Of a stretch of 64,000 bases of DNA, positions 43,284 to 50,319 are shown piece by piece. Both the position numbers and the translations under genes were made by a program. Source of the stretch: JASHPR01 sp963844655. GTDB taxonomy: Bacteria; Actinomycetota; Actinomycetes; Streptosporangiales; Streptosporangiaceae. The stretch is from assembly GCA_963844655.1 (NCBI GenBank), contig CAWJPA010000007.1, positions 1,612,001 to 1,676,000 on the forward strand, written 5' to 3'. A model generated the notes under the pieces. It was not told the origin of the DNA. It worked only from the letters and a program-made list of their open reading frames with translations, and ran no database searches. The first letter of the stretch is position 1. The number at the start of each line of letters is the position of its first letter.

Positions 43284-45368
43284 ATGCCCGGGGACAGCGA
43301 TCCCGTCCTGGTCGCGGAGCGGGATCATCTGCGTGGCTCGCGTGAGTTCCTGCGGCTCATGCGTGAGAACGTCCTCTCCCTCCGCGCACTCGGCGGCGAC
43401 CGGGTCTCGGAGCAATACCTCAAGGCTGATCTGTACCGCCGGGCCGAGGCGCTGGTTGACCTGCCGGACACGCCGCTGTTCTTCGGTCGGCTCGACTACG
43501 CCGATGACCTGGGGGCCGAGGCACCCGGGGCGCCCGATGACGCTGGCGCGGCCGGCGCCCTGCCGGGTGAGCAGTTCCATATCGGCCGCCGCCACGTGCA
43601 TGATCCCGACGGCCGCCCGGCCGTGATCGACTGGCGGGCCCCGGTTTCCCGGCCGTTCTACCGCGCCAGCCCGGCCGACCCGATGGGCCTGGCCCGGCGG
43701 CGCCGGTTCGGGTTCTCCGGTGGCGAGCTGACTGCCTATGAGGATGAGGTGTTCACCGCGCCCGGGCCGGGCCCCGCCGGCGCCGCGCCGACGGCCCCGG
43801 CCGTCACCGCCAGCCGGATCATGATCGAGGAGATCGAGCGGCCGAGATCCGGCCCGATGCGCGACATCGTGGCCACGATCCAGCCTGACCAGGACGACAT
43901 CGTGCGCGCCGGCGCCGACAGGACGGTGTGCGTGCAGGGCGCTCCGGGCACCGGCAAGACGGCGGTCGGGCTGCACCGCGTCGCCTACCTGCTGTATGCG
44001 TACCGGGAGCGGATGAGCCGCGGCGGCGTGCTCGTGATCGGGCCGAACCGGGCCTTCCTGGCCTATATCCGCAACGTGCTGCCCGCACTTGGCGAGCTGG
44101 ATGTGGCCCAGATGTCCGTGACCGACCTGCTGGCCACGGTGCCCGTCCGCGGCGCCGACCCGGAGCCCGCGGCCAGGATCAAGGGCGATGCCCGGATGGC
44201 GGAGGTGCTGCGGCGGGCCCTGTGGCTGCATCTGGCCGAGCCCGCCGAGGCGATCATGCTGGTCCGCGGTTCCCGGCGCTGGCGGGTCTCGGCGCACGAG
44301 CTCGCCGCGCTGGTCGACGAGCTGCGACAGCGCGGGGTGCGCTACGGCACCGGGCGGGAGATGCTCTCGCACCGCATCGCGCACGTGATCCTCACGCGGA
44401 TGGAGGCCGCGGGCGAGGCCTGCGATGACCGGACGCACGAGGCGGTGCGCCGGAGCCGGCCGGTGCGGGCCGCGGTGGACGCCATCTGGCCGAAGGCCGA
44501 CCCGGTCCGGCTGGTGTTCCGGCTGCTCTCCGACCCCGCCCTGCTCGCCGCCGCCGGGTCCGGGCTGCTCGATCCCGGTGAGCAGGCCGCGGTCAGCTGG
44601 GACCGCCCGCCCCGCGGACCGGGCTCGGCGCGCTGGTCAGCGGCGGACGCGGCGCTGGTCGACGAGACCCGGGACCTGATCGAGCGGACGCCGAGCCTGG
44701 CCCATGTGGTCGTGGACGAGGCGCAGGACCTGTCGCCGATGGAGTGCCGCGCGATCGGCCGCCGGTGCGCGACCGGGTCGGCCACCGTGCTCGGCGACAT
44801 CGCGCAGGGCACCACGCCGTGGGCCACCTCCAGCTGGCCCCAGCTCCTGGATCACCTGGGGAAAGAGGATGCCGGGCTGAGGGTGCTCGACACCGGCTAC
44901 CGGGTGCCGCGCCAGATCCTGGACTTCGCCAGCAGGCTGCTCAGCCAGATAGCCCCGGGCCTGGCCCCGGCCAGCTCGGTGCGCCAGGACGCCGGCGCAC
45001 TCGTGATCACCGCGGTGCCCGGCGGCATGGACGGGGCCCTGGCCGCCGCCTGCGCTGACGCGCTGGCCCGCCCCGGGTCGATCGCCGTGATCGCGGCCGA
45101 CGACCAGGTGGCCGGGCTCTGCGGCGTGCTGCGCCGGGCCGGACTCGAGCACGCCGTGCTCGACGGCACCAGCGAGAGCCAGCAGCTCACCGTGGTCCCG
45201 GTCACGCTGGCCAAGGGCCTGGAGTTCGACCAGGTCGTCGTCGTGGAGCCGGCCAGGATCGCGGCCAGCCAGGCCCGCGGGCTGCACCAGCTGTACGTCG
45301 CGCTGACCCGCGCGGTGTCCCGGCTCACGGTGCTGCACGCCGAGCCGCTCCCGGCGCCGCTGGGCTAA
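43284..45368 (+). CDS. helR: HelD/HelR-like RNA polymerase recycling motor ATPase
   Basis: 694 residues. UvrD-like ATPase with Walker A GAPGTGKTAVGLHR at 219-232, Walker B VVVDEAQDLSPME near 475 and C-terminal helicase motifs VTLAKGLEFDQVVVVEP and LYVALTRAVSRL. The N-terminal arm (ERDHLRGSREFLRLMRENV) and the HIGRRHVHDPDGRPAVIDWRA segment are those of actinobacterial class II HelD, including HelR, which displaces rifamycins from RNA polymerase in Streptomyces. No rifamycin-associated inverted repeat was found in the 85 bases before it. The ATG has GAGGTG upstream. Confidence 0.85.
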   Translation: MPGDSDPVLVAERDHLRGSREFLRLMRENVLSLRALGGDRVSEQYLKADLYRRAEALVDLPDTPLFFGRLDYADDLGAEAPGAPDDAGAAGALPGEQFHIGRRHVHDPDGRPAVIDWRAPVSRPFYRASPADPMGLARRRRFGFSGGELTAYEDEVFTAPGPGPAGAAPTAPAVTASRIMIEEIERPRSGPMRDIVATIQPDQDDIVRAGADRTVCVQGAPGTGKTAVGLHRVAYLLYAYRERMSRGGVLVIGPNRAFLAYIRNVLPALGELDVAQMSVTDLLATVPVRGADPEPAARIKGDARMAEVLRRALWLHLAEPAEAIMLVRGSRRWRVSAHELAALVDELRQRGVRYGTGREMLSHRIAHVILTRMEAAGEACDDRTHEAVRRSRPVRAAVDAIWPKADPVRLVFRLLSDPALLAAAGSGLLDPGEQAAVSWDRPPRGPGSARWSAADAALVDETRDLIERTPSLAHVVVDEAQDLSPMECRAIGRRCATGSATVLGDIAQGTTPWATSSWPQLLDHLGKEDAGLRVLDTGYRVPRQILDFASRLLSQIAPGLAPASSVRQDAGALVITAVPGGMDGALAAACADALARPGSIAVIAADDQVAGLCGVLRRAGLEHAVLDGTSESQQLTVVPVTLAKGLEFDQVVVVEPARIAASQARGLHQLYVALTRAVSRLTVLHAEPLPAPLG

Positions 45369-45412
45369 AGGGTGCGGCGAGTGGGGGAGGAGTGGCGGAC
45401 GGGGAGGAAGAG

Positions 45413-46267
45413 CTACATCTCCTTCAGCACGGATGCGATCAGCGCCGACGAGTCGTCGAACGACAGCGCCGAGGCGCGCAGGTGGTTGAAGAAGACGTTG
45501 TAGCGGTCGACGTCGGCCACATCCTCCAGGTACAGCGCGCTGGTCAGGTCCTCCAGGTAGACCACGTCGGTGTCCACCCGCTCCGGGAAGACCAGGACGA
45601 TGAACGGCCGGCCCATGGCCGGGTGCGCGCCGCCGCCGAACGGGATCACCTGAACCGCCACGTTCGGCAGCGTGGCCTGGGCGAGCAGGTGCTCGAGCTG
45701 CAGCCGCATCAGGCCCGCGCCGCCGACCCGGCGCCGCAGCGCGGCCTCGTCCAGCACGGCCCATACCTTGGGCGGGTCGTCCCGGGTGATCGCGGGCTGG
45801 CGGGCCATCCGCAGCGCGACCCGGCGCTCGATGTCCTCGACCGGGCTGTTCATCATTCCGGACCTGATCACGGCCCGGGCGTAGTCCTCGGTCTGCAGCA
45901 GCTCAGGGATCAGGCTGACCTCGTAAATCCGGATCTCCGAGGCCGCGCTCTCCAGGCCGACGTAGGTGACGAACTGGGGCTGCATGGTGTCGCTGTACGC
46001 GTGCCACCAGCCCTTCTGGCGCGAGTCGCGGGCCAGCTGGACCAGGCTCTCCCGCTGCTGCGGCGGCACCCCGTAAAGCTCGAGCATGTCCCGGACGTCG
46101 CGGGGGGACACCGACACCCGGCCGGTTTCCACGCGGCTGATCTTGGATGCTGAGCACTCCAGGTGATCGGCGACTTCCTCGCACGTGAGCCTGGCCGCCT
46201 CGCGGAGCCTCCTCAGCTCGAGCGCGAGCCGGCGCCGCCGTACGGTCGGGCTTTGCTCACTTGCCAT
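45413..46267 (-). CDS. XRE-family regulator with DUF5753 domain
   Basis: 284 residues. HTH_31 at the N-terminus (LRRLREAARLTCEEVADHLE, then CSASKISRVETGRVSVSPRDVRDML) and a DUF5753 ligand-like domain after residue 85 (PELLQTEDYARAVI, PNVAVQVIPFGGGAHPAMG and VYLEDLTSALYLED). Such proteins are numerous in Streptomyces and related genera and act with a small partner gene in developmental and antibiotic regulation (WhiJ/BldB-like systems). GGAGG lies 6 bases before the ATG. It is divergent from a 103-residue small gene. Confidence 0.9.
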   Translation of the reverse strand: MASEQSPTVRRRRLALELRRLREAARLTCEEVADHLECSASKISRVETGRVSVSPRDVRDMLELYGVPPQQRESLVQLARDSRQKGWWHAYSDTMQPQFVTYVGLESAASEIRIYEVSLIPELLQTEDYARAVIRSGMMNSPVEDIERRVALRMARQPAITRDDPPKVWAVLDEAALRRRVGGAGLMRLQLEHLLAQATLPNVAVQVIPFGGGAHPAMGRPFIVLVFPERVDTDVVYLEDLTSALYLEDVADVDRYNVFFNHLRASALSFDDSSALIASVLKEM

Positions 46268-46381
46268 CTGTCACCTCCGCCGAACCAGCTCGGCGTGCAG
46301 GGGGGTTACAGTCTGGCGGCCTAAACGCCACCGCGTCCAGTTACTAGCCGGGAACACCACCCGTAACGATGCAGACGCGAG

Positions 46382-46472
46382 ATGCGAAATTCGCTATGCA
46401 TGTTGCATCTGACCGCCGCGGGAGGCATTCTTAAGTAATGTCATTACTCTATGCGGCGGCCCAGCTACTAGG
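46382..46472. promoter_or_regulatory. Cluster of short palindromes in the XRE/small-gene divergent region
   Basis: Perfect palindromes GCGAA-A-TTCGC at 46385-46395 and AGTAATG-T-CATTACT at 46435-46449, plus the paired decamer CAGYTACTAG at 46338 and 46463. The AT-rich 46270-46480 region stands out against its GC-rich neighbours and likely contains both promoters and the binding site of the XRE regulator. Confidence 0.55.
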
Positions 46473-46481
46473 GGTGACTCA

Positions 46482-46793
46482 ATGATCACGGAAGCCGAGC
46501 AGGCCCGCGAGCCGGCCCAGGTGCTCGACAGCTACCTGTCCCGGCTCGAGGGGCTGGCCGAGGTGCTCGGGCACCGTGGGCTGCGGGCCAGCCTGATGGC
46601 GCCGGCCGGACGCGTTCCCAGCCTGCACGTGGTGAACCCGGCGGCGCCCGCCCTGGCGGAGCACGTTTACGCCGGGCGCGGCCAGGACGGGACCTGGTGG
46701 TTCTGGTGGTCGTGGGCGGAACGGATCGCGGCGGTCGAGGACCTCGAGGGCGCGGCTTCCCTCATCGAGCGGGTGCTCGCGGCGCGCGACTAG
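46482..46793 (+). CDS. Small protein paired with an XRE/DUF5753 regulator
   Basis: 103 residues. An N-terminal helix (EQAREPAQVLDSYLSRLEGL) precedes a compact beta part (LRASLMAPAGRVPSLHVVNP and TWWFWWSWAERIAAVEDLEG). Tryptophan-rich WWFWWSWAERI is the most recognisable stretch and is seen in small actinobacterial proteins encoded beside XRE regulators. GGGG sits about 8 bases before the ATG. No enzymatic motif. Confidence 0.72.
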   Translation: MITEAEQAREPAQVLDSYLSRLEGLAEVLGHRGLRASLMAPAGRVPSLHVVNPAAPALAEHVYAGRGQDGTWWFWWSWAERIAAVEDLEGAASLIERVLAARD

Positions 46794-47266
46794 CCCCCGG
46801 GCCGCCGCGGCGCGGCCAGCGCGCTCGCCGGCAGCCCGGGGAACGCGACCGTGCTGCCGCGCCAGTACGCGGCGCGCAGCGCGGACGCCTGAACCTGCTG
46901 CGCGCCGAATGTCCTGACCGCCGGGGTGTCCAGCGCCACCAGGCCGAGATAGGCCGTGGTGATCCGCTCCTCCAGCAGGACGGCGAGCGAGGCGGCCTGG
47001 GCCGGGGTGCGGACCTGGACCGGCAGCCGGTAGGCGACCGCCGCAGCCACCGGCTGGGCGCCCCGGGCCTGCAGCATGGCCTCGAGCGTGTCCCTGGCCT
47101 CCTGGTGGTCCACCCAGTCCGAGGAGGCCGTGGCCTGCCTGCTCCCGGTCAGGTGGGCGCCGGCCACGCCGTAGCCGTAGACCGCGGCGTGCTCCGCGGT
47201 CAGCGCCGCCTGCAGGGCGCTGACCAGGCCCGCTCCGGGCCCGGCGGGGCTGGCCTGGCGACTCAT
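46790..47266 (-). CDS. DUF4439 ferritin-like protein
   Basis: 158 residues, helical. LVSALQAALTAEHAAVYGYGVAG at the N-terminus has the E-H pair that could bind metal, and ASSDWVDHQEARDTLEAML carries a second H-E pair. The pattern fits the DUF4439 ferritin-like superfamily. The ATG overlaps the upstream lipoprotein stop (ATGA). Homologues sit beside rimP in several actinobacteria. Metal binding is inferred from the residues only. Confidence 0.8.
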   Translation of the reverse strand: MSRQASPAGPGAGLVSALQAALTAEHAAVYGYGVAGAHLTGSRQATASSDWVDHQEARDTLEAMLQARGAQPVAAAVAYRLPVQVRTPAQAASLAVLLEERITTAYLGLVALDTPAVRTFGAQQVQASALRAAYWRGSTVAFPGLPASALAAPRRPGG

Positions 47267-47814
47267 CCGGCCCGCACCGCCACCGCGTCCAGGACCGGCA
47301 CGTGCGTGGCCTCCGACGCCGAGATACTCGCGAAGAGCTGGGCGAGCGAGGACGGGGCGGTCACCAGCCGCGCCAGCAGGGCCGTGGCCCCGGCCTGCTC
47401 GGCATTTTTCAGGAACGCTACGGCCGCCGCTGGGGCCGTCGGCACCGGCTGCGCCGCTGCGGCCCGCCCGGATGGCGATGGTGACGGCGACGCGCTGGCG
47501 GAGCTGCCCGCCGGGATGATCAGTCGTGACTGAAGCTGAGCCAGGTGCGCCCGGTGCTCGGCCAGCAGGGGCTCGAGTTCTGCGGCGAGGTCGACCCCGG
47601 CCGGATTCCCGCCGCCATGCGCACCGTGCAGCACCCTGCCGTAATGGGCGATCATGGCTTGTTCCGCGGCGATCGCCGAGCGGAGCAGGCCCACGGCGGG
47701 CGACTCGGACGGCGGGGCGGCGAGGACGTTGACGCTTCCGCAGCCAGAGACGGCGGCCAGCGGCAGCAACGCCGCGGCCGCGAGAACTACTCGGCGTGTT
47801 GGATCTGCCGCCAC
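47263..47814 (-). CDS. Lipoprotein related to ferritin-like DUF4439 family
   Basis: 183 residues from GTG 47814, with GAGAGG upstream. Signal peptide LAAAALLPLAAVSGCGSV has lipobox AVSGC. The mature part contains LLRSAIAAEQAMIAHYGRVLHGAHGGG and a HRAHLAQLQSRL segment, again a pair of E/H-bearing helices, then a Ser/Pro/Ala linker (SASASPSPSPSG) and a last helix with EQAGATALLARL and SEATHVPVLDA. Overlap with the next gene suggests that the two ferritin-like proteins act together at the cell envelope. Confidence 0.75.
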   Translation of the reverse strand: MAADPTRRVVLAAAALLPLAAVSGCGSVNVLAAPPSESPAVGLLRSAIAAEQAMIAHYGRVLHGAHGGGNPAGVDLAAELEPLLAEHRAHLAQLQSRLIIPAGSSASASPSPSPSGRAAAAQPVPTAPAAAVAFLKNAEQAGATALLARLVTAPSSLAQLFASISASEATHVPVLDAVAVRAG

Positions 47815-48001
47815 TGTGCCTCTCAAGACGGGGCCTTCAGCCAGGGCCGGGCCGATCGGCCCGCGCGGGGTCCCAGCATGCCATGCGCCGGATCGCTGGC
47901 GTCTGACCGGCACGCGGCGGGCAGAGGTCCCGGTGCTGGCCGTCCCGGATAGGCTAGTGGCTGAGCGGACAACAGCACAGGTCGTGGGCGAGGAGGTCGT
48001 G

Positions 48002-48577
48002 ATGAACGGTGACTCTCGTCACGGTCCGTCACGGCCGCAGACCGGGTCCCCGGACGCCGAGCGGATCGTCGGCCTGCTGGAGCCGGCGGTCGCCGCCATG
48101 GGCCTGGACCTGGAGACAGTCCGGATCACCGCGGCCGGGCGGCGGCGCCTGCTGCGCATCGTGATCGACGCCGACGGCGGGGTGAGCCTTGACGATATCG
48201 CCCAGGTCAGCCGCGAGGTTTCGGCTACGCTCGACCGCGCGGCCGCGATGGGCGAGGCGTCGTACACCCTGGAGGTGTCCTCGCCGGGCGTGGACCGGCC
48301 GCTCACCGAGCCGAAACACTGGCGCCGCGCGATCGGCCGCATGGTGAGCGCCCCGCTCCGGACTCAGGATCCGGGTGACGGCCAGGACGCCGTCACCGGA
48401 CGGATCACCGGGGCGGACGACCGCGGCGTGCGGCTGGATATCAGGGGGATGAGCAGGGAGTTCGGCTACTCCGAGCTTGGCCAGGGAAAGATACAGATCG
48501 AGTTCGCACCGCTGGACCCCCAGCCGGACGATGGCGTGGACCTGGGCGCAGACGAGGAGGGACCCGATGGACATTGA
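48002..48577 (+). CDS. rimP: Ribosome maturation factor RimP
   Basis: 191 residues. N-terminal RimP domain (LLEPAVAAMGLDLETVRIT, then VIDADGGVSLDDIAQVSREV and the hallmark EVSSPGVDRPL) and C-terminal SH3-like domain (VTGRITGADDRGVRLDI). It assists 30S subunit maturation. ATG at 48002 with GAGGAGG upstream. Overlaps nusA by 11 bases, the usual rimP-nusA arrangement. Confidence 0.95.
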   Translation: MNGDSRHGPSRPQTGSPDAERIVGLLEPAVAAMGLDLETVRITAAGRRRLLRIVIDADGGVSLDDIAQVSREVSATLDRAAAMGEASYTLEVSSPGVDRPLTEPKHWRRAIGRMVSAPLRTQDPGDGQDAVTGRITGADDRGVRLDIRGMSREFGYSELGQGKIQIEFAPLDPQPDDGVDLGADEEGPDGH

Positions 48578-49796
48578 CCTGAGCGTCCTGCGCAGCCTGG
48601 AAGCCGAGAAGGACATCTCGATGGATCTGGCCATCAAGGCCATCGAGGACGCGCTGCTCGTGGCCTATCACCGGACCGACGGGGCGGCGGCCGAGGCGCG
48701 GGTCGAGATCAACCGGGGCAGCGGTCACGTGACCGTGTGGGCGGCGGAGACGGCCGCCGACGGCACGGTGACCCGGGAGTACGACGACACCCCGGAGGGC
48801 TTCGGCCGGATCGCCGCAACCACTGCCCGCCAGGTGATCCTGCAGCGGCTGCGGGATGCGGAGGACGAGCTCACGTTCGGGGAGTACGCGGGACGCGAGG
48901 GCGACATCGTGGCCGGCGTCATCCAGCAGGGCAAGGACCCGCGGGCCGTCCTGGTGGACCTGGGCAAGCTGGAGGCGATACTGCCGCCGACCGAGCAGGT
49001 GCCCGGCGAGCGCTACGTGCACGGCGAGCGGCTGCGGTGCTACGTGCTGCACGTCCGCAAGGGCTACCGCGGGCCGTCGGTGACGCTCTCCCGCACCCAC
49101 CCGAACCTGGTGAAGAAGCTGTTCGCGCTCGAGGTGCCCGAGATCGCCTCCGGGGCGGTGGAGATCGCCGCCATCGCCAGGGAGGCCGGGCACCGGAGCA
49201 AGATCGCGGTGATCTCGCGCCAGCCCGGTGTGAACGCCAAGGGCGCCTGCATCGGGCCGATGGGCAGCCGGGTCCGTAACGTCATGACCGAGCTGCATGG
49301 CGAGAAGATCGACATCGTCGATTACTCGCAGGACCCGGCCGAGTTCGTGGCCCACGCGCTGTCCCCGGCCCGGGTTTCCCGGGTGATCATCGTGGACGCC
49401 CAGGCCCGGGTCGCCCAGGTGATCGTGCCCGACTACCAGCTCTCGCTGGCCATCGGCAAGGAGGGCCAGAACGCGCGCCTGGCCGCCCGGCTGACCGGCT
49501 GGCGGATCGACATCAGGCCGGACAGCCCGGGCGACGCGCCCGCGGCACCGGCGGCCGCGGAGGAGGACGCGGGGCAGGCCGACGCCGGGCCAGGCGAAGG
49601 TGGCGGGTCCGGCGAGGAGCGCCGCCCGGCCGGGGGCGGGGCGGGAGCCGCGCAGGACGCCGAGCTGGCCAGCGCGGTGAAGGGAGCCGGTGAAGCGGGA
49701 ACTGGACAGGGACGGGGAGCTGGGCGGGGGCGGGGAGGCGCGACCCCGGGACCGGCGGGTACTGTGCCCGGTGCCCCAGATGCGCAAGCATTGTAA
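48567..49796 (+). CDS. nusA: Transcription termination/antitermination factor NusA
   Basis: 409 residues. NusA_N (LRSLEAEKDISMDLAIKAIE), S1 domain (AGREGDIVAGVIQQGKDPRAVLVDLGKLEAILP), KH1 and KH2 (PGVNAKGACIGPMGSRVRNV, VIVPDYQLSLAIGKEGQNARLAARLTGWRIDI). It modulates RNA polymerase pausing and couples to rRNA synthesis. The last 75 residues are a low-complexity Gly/Ala/Glu tail that is longer than in many actinobacterial NusA. Confidence 0.96.
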   Translation: MDIDLSVLRSLEAEKDISMDLAIKAIEDALLVAYHRTDGAAAEARVEINRGSGHVTVWAAETAADGTVTREYDDTPEGFGRIAATTARQVILQRLRDAEDELTFGEYAGREGDIVAGVIQQGKDPRAVLVDLGKLEAILPPTEQVPGERYVHGERLRCYVLHVRKGYRGPSVTLSRTHPNLVKKLFALEVPEIASGAVEIAAIAREAGHRSKIAVISRQPGVNAKGACIGPMGSRVRNVMTELHGEKIDIVDYSQDPAEFVAHALSPARVSRVIIVDAQARVAQVIVPDYQLSLAIGKEGQNARLAARLTGWRIDIRPDSPGDAPAAPAAAEEDAGQADAGPGEGGGSGEERRPAGGGAGAAQDAELASAVKGAGEAGTGQGRGAGRGRGGATPGPAGTVPGAPDAQAL

Positions 49797-49807
49797 GCTT
49801 GGGAGAG

Positions 49808-50113
49808 ATGGTCACGCGGTATCCGCAGCCAGTCCGGCCCGCGCCAGCGGTCCGGACGTGTGTGGGATGCGGAGTCCGTTCGGCCAAGTCCGACTTGCTT
49901 CGGCTGGTGGCCGCCGGGGACGAGATCGTTCCCGACGCACCGGCGCGGAGGCCTGGCCGGGGTGCTTACCTGCATCTCAGTCAGGGATGCTTCGAGAAAG
50001 CGCAGCGACGCCGGGCGTTTGCGCGGGCGCTGCGGCTGCCGGGACCACTTGGGACTGGCGGCCTCGCCGAGTATCTTGGGCAGACGGCTGGGCAGTTCGC
50101 CGCAGAGCGGTGA
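49808..50113 (+). CDS. ylxR: YlxR-family RNA-binding protein
   Basis: 101 residues. VRTCVGCGVRSAKSDLLRLV opens the YlxR (DUF448) domain and RRPGRGAYLHLSQGCFEKAQRRRAFARAL closes it. Two Cys in CVGC plus a third later may bind metal. Proteins of this family bind RNA or RNase P RNA. The start is unsure: a TTG at 49799 and the ATG at 49808 share the same purine-rich stretch. Confidence 0.88.
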   Translation: MVTRYPQPVRPAPAVRTCVGCGVRSAKSDLLRLVAAGDEIVPDAPARRPGRGAYLHLSQGCFEKAQRRRAFARALRLPGPLGTGGLAEYLGQTAGQFAAER

Positions 50114-50284
50114 GCTGCCCGGGTTATGGTCGGCCCGCTGCGGGCGGGGCAGAGCAGAACAGAGCCGTGGCAACGCGGCTCAGGAGGAGCAGGCTGAGAT
50201 TGCGATGAGCGACCGATGAGCATGTGGCGATGAACAGCAGAAGCTGACGCCGGACGGAGCACGCGCTGCCCCGGCTGGCTGATG

Positions 50285-50303
50285 GGTCCGGCCGAGCCGG
50301 ACC
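50285..50303 (+). promoter_or_regulatory. Hairpin directly before the infB ribosome-binding site
   Basis: Perfect stem GGTCCGGC/GCCGGACC with loop CGA, ending about 7 bases before the GGGAG of infB. It could influence infB translation. The rest of the 206-base ylxR-infB gap shows no gene. Confidence 0.5.
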
Positions 50304-50319
50304 GAGTAGAGGGAGCGCA

